DNA of 64,000 nucleotides from Embleya sp040605455 (GTDB lineage: Bacteria > Actinomycetota > Actinomycetes > Streptomycetales > Streptomycetaceae). The position numbers and the translations under genes were made by a program. Location: positions 18,583-82,582 of the forward strand of contig NZ_JBEXCV010000020.1 of assembly GCF_040605455.1 (NCBI RefSeq). The letters are read 5' to 3'. Below the pieces are notes generated by a model that worked only from the letters and a program-made list of their open reading frames with translations, ran no database searches and had not been told where the DNA came from. This document shows, piece after piece, positions 27,496 to 38,078 of the stretch (its first letter is position 1; every line of letters starts with the position of its first letter).

Positions 27496-28776
27496 CTACG
27501 AGTGCGACCCGGGGAAGACCTTCGCGAGGATGAGTTTGGTGAGTTCGTCGGCCGGGGCGTTGCCGTCGGGAGACTGGTTGAGGTTGGCCAGGACCACGAT
27601 GGTCGCGCACGACTGCGGGTTGTATCCCACGAAGCTGTTGTAGCCGGGCAACTGCCCGTCGTGACCCAGGAACCCGGCGAAGTCGGCGATGGCGAGACCG
27701 TAGCCGGGCGCGCCCGGTGCGTCGGACGTGGGCACGAAGGTCAGCCGCTCGCGCTGGATCTCCGGGCTGAGCAGGGTGCCGGTGGCCAGCGCCGGGGCCC
27801 AGCGCAGCAGGTCGTCGACGGTGGAGACCGCGGCGCCGGCCGCCCAGGCCCACGAGGGGTTCGCGTCCGTGACGTCCTTGGGGTTGCCCGCTGACCAGTC
27901 GGCCCAGGCCGCGTCCTTGCCGGTGAGCACCGGCGCGGTCAGGCTCTCGACGTTGCCGATGAACTCGTAGCCGTGCGCATGCGGGAGGGGCAGCCCGGAG
28001 TCGTTCGGCAGGCTGCTCTCGGACATGCCGAGCGGGCGGAAGATGTGTTGTTCGAACAGCTCGGCGAGCGGGCGGCCGGTGAGCTTCTCGGCGATCAGTC
28101 CGAGCAGGACGGTGTTGGTGTTGGAGTAGTGGAACCCGCCTCCCGGCGGGAAGTACGACGGATGCCGGAACGCGATCGCCAACAGTTCGTCGGGGGTCCA
28201 CGAGGTCTGCGGGCGCTCGTCCAGGGTGCGGTTGAAGTCGGGATCCTCGGTGTAATTGTACAGACCGCTGGTCATCTGAAGCAGCTGACGGATGGTGATG
28301 TGCTGCCCGTCGGGCACGTCCGGCCGGAATGCGGCCACCGGGTCCTCCAGCGACAACCGCCCCTCCTGGACGAGTTGCAGGATGATCGTCCCGGTGAAGG
28401 TCTTCGTGATGCTCCCGACCCGCATGTGGTCCGCGGTGCGCATGGGTGTCCCGTCGGCCAGGTTGCCGGTGCCCAGGGTCGTGGTCCACGTACCCCATTC
28501 GGGAGTGCGGATGGAGACGATCGCACCGGGCACGCGCAGCCGCTGCATCAGGGCGATCAGTTCGGGGGTCAGGGTCTCGGCGAAGGACGGGACCCGCTGT
28601 GCGGATCCGGCGGGTGCGTCCGATCGCACCGAGGTGCCCGGCGCCGGCGCTGCGGCCGTCAGGCTCAGCAGCGCCGCCACCGCCACTGCGGCGAGTCGGG
28701 CACGGCGCCGGGCCGACCCGGTGCGGTGCGGACGTCGTGCGGGGATCAGGAGCGGACGCGGCTGTCGGATTCGCAC
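27496..28776 (-). CDS. Exported class C beta-lactamase-fold serine hydrolase
   Basis: A protein of about 426 residues with the beta-lactamase/D-Ala-D-Ala carboxypeptidase fold. The nucleophile motif SITK is at about 122-125, YSN at 217-219, and the third motif HDG near 383. The N-terminus is Arg-rich followed by a hydrophobic stretch (LAAVAVAALLSLTAAAPAPG), an export signal. It would act on cell-wall peptides or esters outside the cell. The GTG at 28776 is a guess with a weak ribosome-binding site; the upstream extension is Arg-rich. Confidence 0.85.
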   Translation of the reverse strand: MRIRQPRPLLIPARRPHRTGSARRRARLAAVAVAALLSLTAAAPAPGTSVRSDAPAGSAQRVPSFAETLTPELIALMQRLRVPGAIVSIRTPEWGTWTTTLGTGNLADGTPMRTADHMRVGSITKTFTGTIILQLVQEGRLSLEDPVAAFRPDVPDGQHITIRQLLQMTSGLYNYTEDPDFNRTLDERPQTSWTPDELLAIAFRHPSYFPPGGGFHYSNTNTVLLGLIAEKLTGRPLAELFEQHIFRPLGMSESSLPNDSGLPLPHAHGYEFIGNVESLTAPVLTGKDAAWADWSAGNPKDVTDANPSWAWAAGAAVSTVDDLLRWAPALATGTLLSPEIQRERLTFVPTSDAPGAPGYGLAIADFAGFLGHDGQLPGYNSFVGYNPQSCATIVVLANLNQSPDGNAPADELTKLILAKVFPGSHS

Positions 28777-29086
28777 AAGGGGTCCGTTTCGTTCGGGAGC
28801 GAGGGAACCACAGATACCTCGCGCCTTCGACTCGCGGCCGATGTTGCGCCACCGGTGGGCGTGTTCGCGCCGGACCGGGCGACGTCGGGAGGTGGGAGCG
28901 AGTGGGGTCGCGGCCACGATCCGGTCGTCGTCGCGGTACGCGATCGCCCACGCCCGGTCGACCGGCGGCCGACCCGCCCGATGAGCGGATCAGCCCGCGC
29001 ATCGAGCAACCGAGCCGTCCCGGGAACGCCTTCGCCGGCCGCTCCGCTTGCGATCCGGCGGTTGTCGCCGCGCTGGCATGCGTGCC
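28777..29086. other. Divergent intergenic region, nothing recognised
   Basis: About 310 bases between the divergent hydrolase gene and the truncated epoxide hydrolase. No operator or RNA stood out. Confidence 0.3.
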
Positions 29087-29761
29087 ATGTCGGATGCTCT
29101 GCCTCGTCCCGAGCCGTTCACCTCGCAGACGGCGCCCGCCGCGCTGGAGGATCTGCGGTCGCGGCTGCGTGCGACGCGCCGGCCGGACACGCCCGAGGAG
29201 GCCGGGTGGTCGCTCGGCACCGACCTCGACTACCTCCGCGAGCTCGTCGCCTACTGGGCGGACGGGTTCGACTGGCCCGCGCAGGAGGCGGCACTCGCCC
29301 GGCTCCCGTGCTTGCGTGTCCCGCTCGGCGGCCTCGGGATCCACTTCGTGCACGCCCGGGCCGTCGCGCCGAACGGGCCCGCGCTGCCGCTGGTGCTCGG
29401 CCACGGGTGGCCGGACTCGTTCTGGCGCTACACGAAGGTCGTTCCGCTCCTCACCGATCCCGGCGCGCACGGCGCCGATCCCGCCGACGCGTTCGACGTG
29501 GTCGTGCCCGACATGCCGGGCCACGGGTTTTCCGACCGTCCCACCGGCGCGGCGCTCGACGCGATCGCCGTCGCCGCCTTGTGGGCCGAACTCATGGACA
29601 TCCTCGGCTATCCGCGCTTCGGCGCGTCCGGTGGCGACATCGGCAGCCACGTGAGCCGCTACCTCGCCCTCGACCACCCCGACCGGGTCGTGGCCGTGCA
29701 CCGTTCGGCCCTCGCGGAGACGGTGGTCGAACCCGTCACCATCTTCCGTGCGTACCCATGA
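29087..29761 (+). pseudogene. Epoxide hydrolase, C-terminally truncated
   Basis: The 224 codons match the N-terminal part of EHN-type epoxide hydrolases: the lid-domain start (LRATRRPDTPEEAGWSLGTDLDYLRELVAYW), the oxyanion segment HGWPDSFW and the nucleophile loop SGGDIGSH. The family is about 380 residues; here the frame stops shortly after DHPDRVVAVHRS, so the acid and His of the triad are missing. The following 500 bases do not contain the rest. The protein, if made, should be inactive. Confidence 0.7.
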
Positions 29762-29959
29762 TCGGTCCGGCCGTCGCACCCATCGCCCGGGGAAGCGGCC
29801 GGGCCCTCGACCACGACGCCTGTTGCTCTTCGCCCGGAGTGAACTCGCCGTCGCCGTCGCCGCGTTCCGGGCTCGCGTGCGGGGACCGAAACGACTTTGG
29901 CGGACGAGCCGAGGAGGCCCGCCCGCCCCGATCACACCACGCCGCCGGCGGCCGGCCGG

Positions 29960-30115
29960 CGAGGACCCGACGCCACACCGGTGCGATCAGAGGCCACGCC
30001 AGGATCAGCGCCGCCGCCGCGAGCCACGTGAATGCGTCGGCCTGCGCCCGGATCGCGATGGGGATCGGCGTGTAGTCGAGCAGCGCCCACGCCCCATCGA
30101 CCGGACGATCCGTTC
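29960..30115 (-). pseudogene. Possible membrane-protein C-terminal remnant
   Basis: On the minus strand one frame reads ALLDYTPIPIAIRAQADAFT followed by WLAAAALILAWPLIAPVWRR, a periplasmic loop and a hydrophobic helix, unlike the Arg-rich shadows around it. No start or upstream part is found. It may be debris of a membrane-protein gene. Low confidence. Confidence 0.25.
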
Positions 30116-30208
30116 GGGACGGGGTGGTCGGGGCCGACGGTACAGGCGCTGCGGACGCGCTCGGCCGGCTCGGTGACGCGTATCCGCCCGGGAGGGCCCG
30201 GTCCCCAT

Positions 30209-30224
30209 AGGGCCGTTCGGCCCT
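30209..30224. promoter_or_regulatory. GGGCCG-N2-CGGCCC palindrome upstream of phosphoketolase
   Basis: AGGGCCG-TT-CGGCCCT, a perfect inverted repeat with 7-bp arms, ends 70 bases before the phosphoketolase start. The same core occurs four more times upstream of acetate kinase and of the PPOX-fold gene. It is probably a transcription-factor site. Confidence 0.6.
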
Positions 30225-30293
30225 TCACTGTGCGCGTGAAGGGCGCGAGCGTGGGAACGAGGGCAGTTCCGACGTCCCACGAGAGGTAGACCG

Positions 30294-32657
30294 ATGACGA
30301 TGGCGATTCCCGAAAGTCCGGACCTGGCGACGGTCGACGCCTGGTGGCGGGCGGCGAACTACCTCGCGGTGGGCCAGATCTACCTCAGCGGCAACCCGCT
30401 CCTGACCGAACCGCTGCGCCCCGAGCACGTCAAGCCGCGCCTGCTCGGGCACTGGGGCACCTCCCCCGGCCTGAACCTGATCTACGCACACCTGAACCGG
30501 GTGATCCGCGAACGCGGCACCCATGCCCTGCACGTCACCGGCCCCGGGCACGGCGGCCCGTCCGCACTCGCCGCGTCGTGGCTGGACGGCACCTACAGCG
30601 AGCGCTATCCGAACGTCTCCAAGGACGCGGCCGGCATGGTCACGCTGTTCCGCCAGTTCTCCTATCCGGGCGGCGTGCCCAGCCACATCGCGCCCGGAGT
30701 GCCCGGCTCGATCCACGAGGGCGGCGAACTCGGCTACAGCCTCTCGCACGCCTTCGGCGCCGCGTTCGACAATCCGGACCTGGTCGTGGCGTGTGTGGTC
30801 GGCGACGGCGAGGCCGAGACCGGCCCGCTCGCCGCGTCCTGGCACGGCACCAAGTTCCTCAGCCCGCGCACCGACGGAGCGGTGTTGCCGATCCTGCACC
30901 TGAACGGCTGGAAGATCGCCAACCCGACGCTGCTCGCCCGCATGCCGCGCGCGGAACTGGACGCGCTGCTGACCGGGTACGGCTGGCGTGCGATCCATGT
31001 CGAGGGCGACGAACCCGCCCGCGTGCACGCCGCGTTCGCCGCCGCGCTGGAGGAAGCGCTGGATGAGATCGCCGAGTTCAAGGCGACCGCGCAGGGGCGC
31101 CCGAGGTGGCCGATGATCGTGCTGCGTACCCCCAAGGGCTGGACCGGACCGCACACCGTGGACGACGTGCCCGTCGAGGGCACGTGGCGCTCACATCAGG
31201 TCCCGCTGGCCGGGGTGCGCGAGAACCCGGAGCACCTGGCCCTGCTCGAGGCATGGATGCGCTCCTACCGCCCGGACGAACTCTTCGACCGAGGCGGCCG
31301 ACCCACCCCGATCGTGCTCGCCAACGTGCCCACCGGCGACACGCGCCTGGGCGCGGTACCCGAGGCCAACGGCGGTACGGTGCTGCGGGATCTACCGCTG
31401 CCCGACCCGAACGCCTTCGCGGTCAAGGTCGTCGAACCCGGCGCCTCCTCGTCGGAACCCACCCGGGCGCTGGGCGAATACCTGCGCGAGGTCTTCGCCC
31501 GAACGGCAACTCGCCGCGACTTCCGCCTGTTCGGCCCCGACGAGACCGAGTCCAACCGACTCGGCGCGGTCTACGGCGCCACCGCCAAAGCCTGGCAGGA
31601 ACCGGTCACCGACCTCGACACCCACCTGGCCCCGGACGGGCGGGTCGTGGAGATCCTGTCCGAACACACCTGCCAGGGCATGCTGGAGGGTTACCTCCTG
31701 ACCGGGCGGCACGGCGTGTTCTCGTGCTACGAGGCGTTCACCCACATCGTGTCCTCGATGTTCAACCAGCACGCCAAGTGGCTGCACGCCTCGCGCGAGA
31801 TCGGCTGGCGGCCCCCCATCGCATCGCTGAACTACCTGCTCACCTCCCACGTGTGGCGCCAGGACCAGAACGGCTTCTCGCACCAGGATCCCGGCTTCGT
31901 CGACAACGTGATCAACAAGCGGCCCGAGGTCGTCCGCGTCTACCTGCCGCCGGACACCAACACCCTGCTGTCGGTGGGCGATCACGTATTGCGCAGTCGC
32001 GGCCTGGTGAACGTGATCGTCGCCGGCAAGACGCCCAACCCGGACTGGCTGACCATGGACGAGGCGGTCCTGCACTGCACCCGCGGCGCCGGCGTCTGGG
32101 AGTGGGCCTCCAACGACGACGGCGACCCCGAGGTGGTCTTGGCCTGCGCCGGCGACGTACCCACGCTGGAGACGCTCGCCGCCGTCGATCTGATCCGCCG
32201 TCACCTGCCCGAACTGCGGGTGCGTGTGGTCAACGTGGTGGACCTGATGCGGCTGCTCCCGGAGAGCGAGCACCCGCACGGCATGCCCGACGCCGAGTAC
32301 GACGCGCTGTTCGGCACCGACGTCCCGGTGATCTTCGCCTACCACGGCTACCCGTGGCTGATCCACCGCCTCGCCTACCGCCGGCACAACCACGAACACC
32401 TGCACGTGCGCGGATACAAGGAGTACGGCACCACGACGACCCCGTTCGACATGGTCGTGCTCAACGACATGGACCGCTACCAACGCGTGATCGACGTGAT
32501 CGACCGCGTCCCCGGCCTGGGTGCGCGCGCCGCGTCGGTGCGCCAGAGCATGCTCGACGCCCGTACCCGACACCGCGCCTGGATCCTCGAACACGGCGAG
32601 GACATGCCCGAGGTCCGCGACTGGACCTGGTCGACGGACCCGCCCGGTCGCCACTGA
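30294..32657 (+). CDS. xfp: Phosphoketolase (D-xylulose-5-P/D-fructose-6-P)
   Basis: A full-length 787-residue thiamine-diphosphate enzyme that splits xylulose-5-P or fructose-6-P with phosphate to acetyl-P plus glyceraldehyde-3-P or erythrose-4-P. Family segments are clear: SGNPLLTEPLRPEHVKPRLLGHWGT at the N-terminus, VTGPGHGGPSALAASWLDGT, GDGEAETGPLAASWHGTKFL (ThDP/Mg site), and QDQNGFSHQDPGFVD in the second domain. The ATG at 30294 follows GAGAGG. It converges on acetate kinase, which uses the acetyl-P product. The promoter region has a GGGCCG palindrome shared with that gene. Confidence 0.96.
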   Translation: MTMAIPESPDLATVDAWWRAANYLAVGQIYLSGNPLLTEPLRPEHVKPRLLGHWGTSPGLNLIYAHLNRVIRERGTHALHVTGPGHGGPSALAASWLDGTYSERYPNVSKDAAGMVTLFRQFSYPGGVPSHIAPGVPGSIHEGGELGYSLSHAFGAAFDNPDLVVACVVGDGEAETGPLAASWHGTKFLSPRTDGAVLPILHLNGWKIANPTLLARMPRAELDALLTGYGWRAIHVEGDEPARVHAAFAAALEEALDEIAEFKATAQGRPRWPMIVLRTPKGWTGPHTVDDVPVEGTWRSHQVPLAGVRENPEHLALLEAWMRSYRPDELFDRGGRPTPIVLANVPTGDTRLGAVPEANGGTVLRDLPLPDPNAFAVKVVEPGASSSEPTRALGEYLREVFARTATRRDFRLFGPDETESNRLGAVYGATAKAWQEPVTDLDTHLAPDGRVVEILSEHTCQGMLEGYLLTGRHGVFSCYEAFTHIVSSMFNQHAKWLHASREIGWRPPIASLNYLLTSHVWRQDQNGFSHQDPGFVDNVINKRPEVVRVYLPPDTNTLLSVGDHVLRSRGLVNVIVAGKTPNPDWLTMDEAVLHCTRGAGVWEWASNDDGDPEVVLACAGDVPTLETLAAVDLIRRHLPELRVRVVNVVDLMRLLPESEHPHGMPDAEYDALFGTDVPVIFAYHGYPWLIHRLAYRRHNHEHLHVRGYKEYGTTTTPFDMVVLNDMDRYQRVIDVIDRVPGLGARAASVRQSMLDARTRHRAWILEHGEDMPEVRDWTWSTDPPGRH

Positions 32658-32660
32658 CGC

Positions 32661-32725
32661 GCGGGAAGCCGCGCCATCCGTTCACGCCGTCGTGTGCCGG
32701 CGCACGACGGGTGGCGCGTTTCCCG
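32661..32725. terminator. Hairpin between convergent phosphoketolase and acetate kinase genes
   Basis: An extended inverted repeat with an inner perfect stem CCGTCGTG/CACGACGG (32687-32694 and 32703-32710) and outer arms GCGCCA/TGGCGC and GGGAA/TTCCC with mismatches. It lies between two converging stop codons and probably serves as a bidirectional terminator. Confidence 0.6.
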
Positions 32726-32740
32726 TTGGCGGATCGGCGT

Positions 32741-33868
32741 TCAGCCCGCCGTCTCGCGGGTTTCGCGGGCGATCGCCACGTCCTCGCGGGCGGTGACGAC
32801 CACGGTACGCACCGATGCACCCGAGGCGCCGATGTCGGCGTCGGCCCATGCCCGCGCGTTGGCACCGGGATCCAGAGCCACGCCCAAAAAGCCCAGCTCG
32901 GCGACCGTCGCGGCCCGCAGGGCGTCGTCGTGTTCGCCCACTCCCCCGGTGAAGGCCAGCACGTCCAGGCCGCCCATCGCGGCGGCCATGGCGGCGATCC
33001 GGGTACGCACCCGGTAGGCGTAGATCGCCCGTGCCGATCGGGCGCGCGGATCGCCCGCGTCGGCGTCCGCTCGGATCGCACGCATGTCGCCGCCCTGCCC
33101 GGCCAGCGCGCTCAGACCGGCCTCGTGCTCCAACACCCGCTCCAGTTCCTCCAGTTCGACGCCGTTGCGAAGCAGCCAGACGAGCATGCCCGGGTCCAGG
33201 TCACCGGCGCGGGTGGCCATCACCAGGCCCTCCGTGGGAGTGAAGCCCATCGTGGTGTCGACACAGACCCCGCCCCGAACCGCGGCCAACGACGCCCCCG
33301 CGCCGAGATGGCAGCTGACCACACGCGCCGACGACGGTTGTAGGCCGACCAGTTCGCTCGCCCGCGCCGAGGCGTAGGCGTGCGACAGCCCGTGGAAGCC
33401 GTAGCGCCGCAGACCCCATCGGGTGCGCCACGCCTGCGGGAGCGCATAGGTGTGCGCCTCGGTCGGCAAGGTGCGGTGGAAGGCGGTGTCGAAACAGGCG
33501 ACCGCGGGAAGGTCCGGGCACAATGCGCGGATCGCGTCGATGCCGGCGAGCGCCCGGTCCTGGTGCAGGGGCGCGAGCGGGCGCAGCGCGGTGATCCGCT
33601 CGTACACGTGCGGATCGAGCCGGGCCGGGCCGGTGAAGTCCGCACCACCGTGCACGATGCGATGTCCGACGGCTTCGACGGGCCCGGCCGCGTGCACGAA
33701 CTCGGCGAGCGCCGCGGACGGAAACGTGTCGGCGCAGCGCAGGTTCGAGGTGCACTCGATCGTGTCGTCCGACTCGACCACCGACACCTTCAGGCTCGAC
33801 GAGCCCGCGTTGACGACCAGGACCCGACCGGGGACGGCTGACTGTGACCGGGTCGCGTCAGCGCTCAT
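32741..33868 (-). CDS. ackA: Acetate kinase
   Basis: A 375-residue acetate kinase. The N-terminal NAGSSSLKVSV phosphate-binding segment, GHRIVHGG, DTAFHRTLP, the GFHGLSHAYAS motif, and C-terminal FTGGVGEHDDALR are all present. It converts acetyl-P and ADP to acetate and ATP, and so drains the phosphoketolase product with ATP gain. The ATG at 33868 is the natural start, as the family begins close to VLVVNAGSSS. No phosphotransacetylase gene is next to it, so the pair appears to run to acetate directly. Confidence 0.95.
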   Translation of the reverse strand: MSADATRSQSAVPGRVLVVNAGSSSLKVSVVESDDTIECTSNLRCADTFPSAALAEFVHAAGPVEAVGHRIVHGGADFTGPARLDPHVYERITALRPLAPLHQDRALAGIDAIRALCPDLPAVACFDTAFHRTLPTEAHTYALPQAWRTRWGLRRYGFHGLSHAYASARASELVGLQPSSARVVSCHLGAGASLAAVRGGVCVDTTMGFTPTEGLVMATRAGDLDPGMLVWLLRNGVELEELERVLEHEAGLSALAGQGGDMRAIRADADAGDPRARSARAIYAYRVRTRIAAMAAAMGGLDVLAFTGGVGEHDDALRAATVAELGFLGVALDPGANARAWADADIGASGASVRTVVVTAREDVAIARETRETAG

Positions 33869-34093
33869 CGCGCACCACCACGTCGGCCGGGACGCGCCCC
33901 GGCTCGCGGCCGGCGGTGGGTCCGGTGCTGTTCGAACAACCGTACGGCGTACCGTGCTTCGCGGCGGCCGAGGAGGCGACGGCGCGCGGGTGGGCGGGGT
34001 GTCCCAGGATGGGCAAGGCAAAACACGGCGACGGCCTCCGAGGTCCATGCGTCGATGCGGTTTTCAGGACACCGCATCGCGCTTTCGCGCACC

Positions 34094-34130
34094 CGGGCCG
34101 AACGGCCCGGGGCCTGGGGCCGTACGGCCC
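34094..34130. promoter_or_regulatory. Two GGGCCG palindromes upstream of acetate kinase
   Basis: CGGGCCG-AA-CGGCCCG at 34094-34109 and the fully self-complementary GGGCCGTACGGCCC at 34117-34130. Their centres are 22 bases apart, about two helical turns, so two dimers could bind side by side. They lie about 225-260 bases upstream of the acetate kinase start in a 590-base gene-free region. Confidence 0.6.
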
Positions 34131-34287
34131 TGACGCGTCGACGGCGCGCCAATCGAAACCATACCCATGCTCGGGCGGCCACGGGCAGTCACGACCGGGC
34201 TCGCACCGCCGCGCGCATCGGCCCCGCTCGGGGCCGGTCGGCCGAGCCGGCGTCTCGGCGACAACCGGCTGTTGGACCCGCCGATTC

Positions 34288-34301
34288 GGGCCGGTCGGCC
34301 C
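34288..34301. promoter_or_regulatory. GGGCCG-GT-CGGCCC palindrome
   Basis: A further copy of the shared palindrome in the region between divergent acetate kinase and the PPOX-fold gene. A partial copy, GGCCGGTCGGCC, lies near 34232-34243. Confidence 0.5.
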
Positions 34302-34405
34302 TGGTTCGGGCGTCACGCCCGCGGGAGGCTGAAGCCACGGCCCGAGCGCACGGCCGAGCGCGCCGGCATCGGGCGCGGCGTCGACAAGAGGGAACCGACC
34401 GACAC

Positions 34406-34421
34406 AGGGCCGTTCGGCCCT
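34406..34421. promoter_or_regulatory. GGGCCG palindrome upstream of the PPOX-fold gene
   Basis: AGGGCCG-TT-CGGCCCT, identical over 16 bases to the copy upstream of phosphoketolase, ends 35 bases before the ATG at 34456. The identity of the two copies more than 4 kb apart points to a common regulator. Confidence 0.6.
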
Positions 34422-34455
34422 GGTCGGCGCCCGGACGGGATTCGAGGGTTGAGAA

Positions 34456-34908
34456 ATGAGCGAACACCCCGTGACAAAACGCGCCCTCGGCCGCCGGGAG
34501 ACGTTGGAGCTGATGGCGAGCGCCCGGGTGGGCCGTGTCGTCGTCAGCGAGGGCGCGCTTCCGGCCGTTCACGTGGTGGCCTTCGCGCTCGACCGGGAGT
34601 GCGTGGTGTTTCGGGCTCCGCTCGGCTCCCCGCTCGCGAAGGCCGCACTCGATGCGGTGGTCGCCTTCCAGGCCGACCACATCGACCCGGCCGCACGGAC
34701 CGGCTGGACCGGCACGGTCACCGGCCACGCCTCGCGAGTCCACGATCCCTCGGCCGTCGCCCATCTGGATCGCCTGCTCCCCGAGGTCGACGGCGACGAA
34801 GGGGAGCAGGCGTGGATCCGGGTCAGCTCGGAGTTCGTCACCGGTCTCCTCAGCCAACGCCGAACAATCGGCACGCCGTCCGCGGTTCCCGACGCCCAAC
34901 AGGCGTAA
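34456..34908 (+). CDS. Pyridoxamine 5'-phosphate oxidase-fold flavoprotein
   Basis: A 150-residue split-barrel protein of the PPOX-like type (LMASARVGRVVVSEGALPAVHVVAFALD, then a dimer-interface region ending with SEFVTGLLSQRR). Such small proteins bind FMN or F420 and are common in actinobacterial dormancy and stress regulons. The exact substrate is unknown. The ATG has only a weak upstream site (GAGGGTTGAGAA). The palindrome 35 bases upstream links it to phosphoketolase and acetate kinase. Confidence 0.75.
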   Translation: MSEHPVTKRALGRRETLELMASARVGRVVVSEGALPAVHVVAFALDRECVVFRAPLGSPLAKAALDAVVAFQADHIDPAARTGWTGTVTGHASRVHDPSAVAHLDRLLPEVDGDEGEQAWIRVSSEFVTGLLSQRRTIGTPSAVPDAQQA

Positions 34909-35075
34909 AAGCCGCCGTTCACCCGGTATCCCCGGCGCATCCTCCGCCCGATCCCGAAATGCCGCGCCGCAACGCGGCCGATGGCCGGCGGGCCGCGGGC
35001 CGGTCGGTGACCGTACCGGGTGGAGCCGGCGCTGGACTTACTAGGACGTCCGACTATATCGTCTTCAACAACAAG

Positions 35076-35225
35076 GTCCGCGGTGCAGGGAAGTCGGTGT
35101 GAATCCGGCATGGTCCCGCCACTGTGACCGGGGAGTGCGCTGCCGCAGCACCAAGCCACTGGCGAAGGCCGGGAAGGCGGGCATCGTGCGTGGATCCGGA
35201 AGTCAGGATACCGGCCGCGGGTATA
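35076..35225 (+). promoter_or_regulatory. Cobalamin riboswitch
   Basis: The element has the order and sequence blocks of a B12 riboswitch: GGTGCAGGGAAGTCGGTG followed by GAATCCGGC, then GCCACTGTGACCGGGG, GCCACTGG, GGGAAGGCGGGC, and the B12-box-like AGTCAGGATACCGGCC at 35201-35216. It is on the strand of the valine-catabolic operon, which starts 207 bases downstream. A short ORF with a good ribosome-binding site (35259) lies between. These elements usually repress B12 synthesis or cobalt uptake genes when adenosylcobalamin is high. Confidence 0.88.
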
Positions 35226-35258
35226 TCCGTGTTGTCCACGAGGATGGAGCAAACACGC

Positions 35259-35324
35259 ATGACACCGGTCCGCGCACCCGCCCCGGATGATCCTGCGAAC
35301 GTCGAACTCCCCAGGAGTTCCTGA
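35259..35324 (+). pseudogene. Short ORF after riboswitch, possible cbtB remnant
   Basis: An ATG at 35259 with GGAG about 10 bases upstream opens a 21-codon frame ending in PANVELPRSS. Its position directly after a B12 riboswitch and the Pro-rich start ending in VELP resemble the N-terminus of the small cobalt-transport protein CbtB, whose membrane segment and His-rich tail are missing. It could also be a leader peptide. Recognition is weak and based mainly on context. Confidence 0.3.
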
Positions 35325-35431
35325 TCATTTCGACGTCGACCCGCACCGGGCAACCACGCGCACCCGCGCCGAGGTTGCGTGGGCGGGTCATGCCCTCCTC
35401 CGGATCGCACCTGACGAGAGACAGGTCGTTC

Positions 35432-36931
<1,500 letters not shown>

Positions 36932-36935
36932 CCCG

Positions 36936-38078
36936 GTGAGCGCGCTCACCGACGACCAGCTCGCGATCGTCGAAACCACCCGGGACTTCGCCCGCGAACA
37001 CCTCTCCCCGCACGCGATCGAATGGGACCGCACCGGCCACTTCCCCGTCGACGTCCTGCGCAAGGGCGCCGACCTCGGCCTCGGCGGCATCACCGTCCGC
37101 GAGGACGAAGGCGGTTCGGGGCTCGATCGACTCGACTCCGCACTGATCTTCGAGGCGCTGGCCGGCGGCTGCCCGACCATCGCCGCCTACTACTCCATTC
37201 ACAACATGGTCGCCTCGATGATCGACCGGCACGGTACGCCGGAGCAGCGCGCACGCTGGCTTCCGGGTCTGTGCTCGATGCGCGAACTGGCCAGCTACTG
37301 CCTGACCGAGCCGGGAGCGGGATCGGATGCCGCCGCTCTGACCACCCGTGCGACCCGCGACGGCGACGACTACGTCCTGCACGGGGTCAAGCAGTTCATC
37401 TCCGGCGCCGGATCCTCCGCGGTGTACGTGGTGATGGCGCGCACCGGCGCGGACGGCGCCCACGGGATCTCCGCGTTCGTCGTGGAGGCCGACACCGACG
37501 GGCTGTCTTTCGGGCCGAACGAGCGCAAGATGGGCTGGCACGCCCAGCCCACTCGTCAGGTGGTCCTGGAGGGCGTGCGGGTGCCCGCGGCGCACCGGCT
37601 CGGCGCCGAGGGCGACGGGTTCAAGATCGCGATGGGCGGCCTCGACGGCGGCCGGATCAACATCGCCGCCTGCTCGCTGGGCGGCGCGCAGGCCGCGCTT
37701 GAGGCCGCCGTGAGCCATCTCACCGACCGCGAGGCGTTCGGCGCGCGGCTCATCGACGCGCAGGCCCTGCGGTTCCAACTCGCGGACATGGCAACGGAAC
37801 TCGAGGCCGCCCGCACGCTGGTGCGACATGCCGCCTCCTCGCTCGACGAGGGCGACCCCAGGGCACCACAACTGTGCGCGATGGCCAAGCGGTTCGCCAC
37901 CGACACCGCCTTCTCGGTGGCCGATCGCGCGCTGCAACTGCACGGCGGATACGGCTACCTCGCCGACTACGGCATCGAGAAGATCGTTCGCGATCTGCGG
38001 GTGCACCGCATTCTCGAAGGAACCAACGAGATCATGCGCGTGATCGTCGCGCGCGGACTGATCGGAGCAGCCCGATGA
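36936..38078 (+). CDS. Acyl-CoA dehydrogenase, probably isobutyryl-CoA dehydrogenase
   Basis: A 380-residue FAD-dependent acyl-CoA dehydrogenase. Visible parts are CLTEPGAGSDAAALTT (FAD/substrate loop), KQFISGAGSSAVYVVMART and the C-terminal ALQLHGGYGYL and RILEGTNEIMR, which holds the catalytic Glu. From its place in the operon it oxidises isobutyryl-CoA to methacrylyl-CoA in valine breakdown. The stop overlaps the next start as ATGA. Confidence 0.92.
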   Translation: MSALTDDQLAIVETTRDFAREHLSPHAIEWDRTGHFPVDVLRKGADLGLGGITVREDEGGSGLDRLDSALIFEALAGGCPTIAAYYSIHNMVASMIDRHGTPEQRARWLPGLCSMRELASYCLTEPGAGSDAAALTTRATRDGDDYVLHGVKQFISGAGSSAVYVVMARTGADGAHGISAFVVEADTDGLSFGPNERKMGWHAQPTRQVVLEGVRVPAAHRLGAEGDGFKIAMGGLDGGRINIAACSLGGAQAALEAAVSHLTDREAFGARLIDAQALRFQLADMATELEAARTLVRHAASSLDEGDPRAPQLCAMAKRFATDTAFSVADRALQLHGGYGYLADYGIEKIVRDLRVHRILEGTNEIMRVIVARGLIGAAR

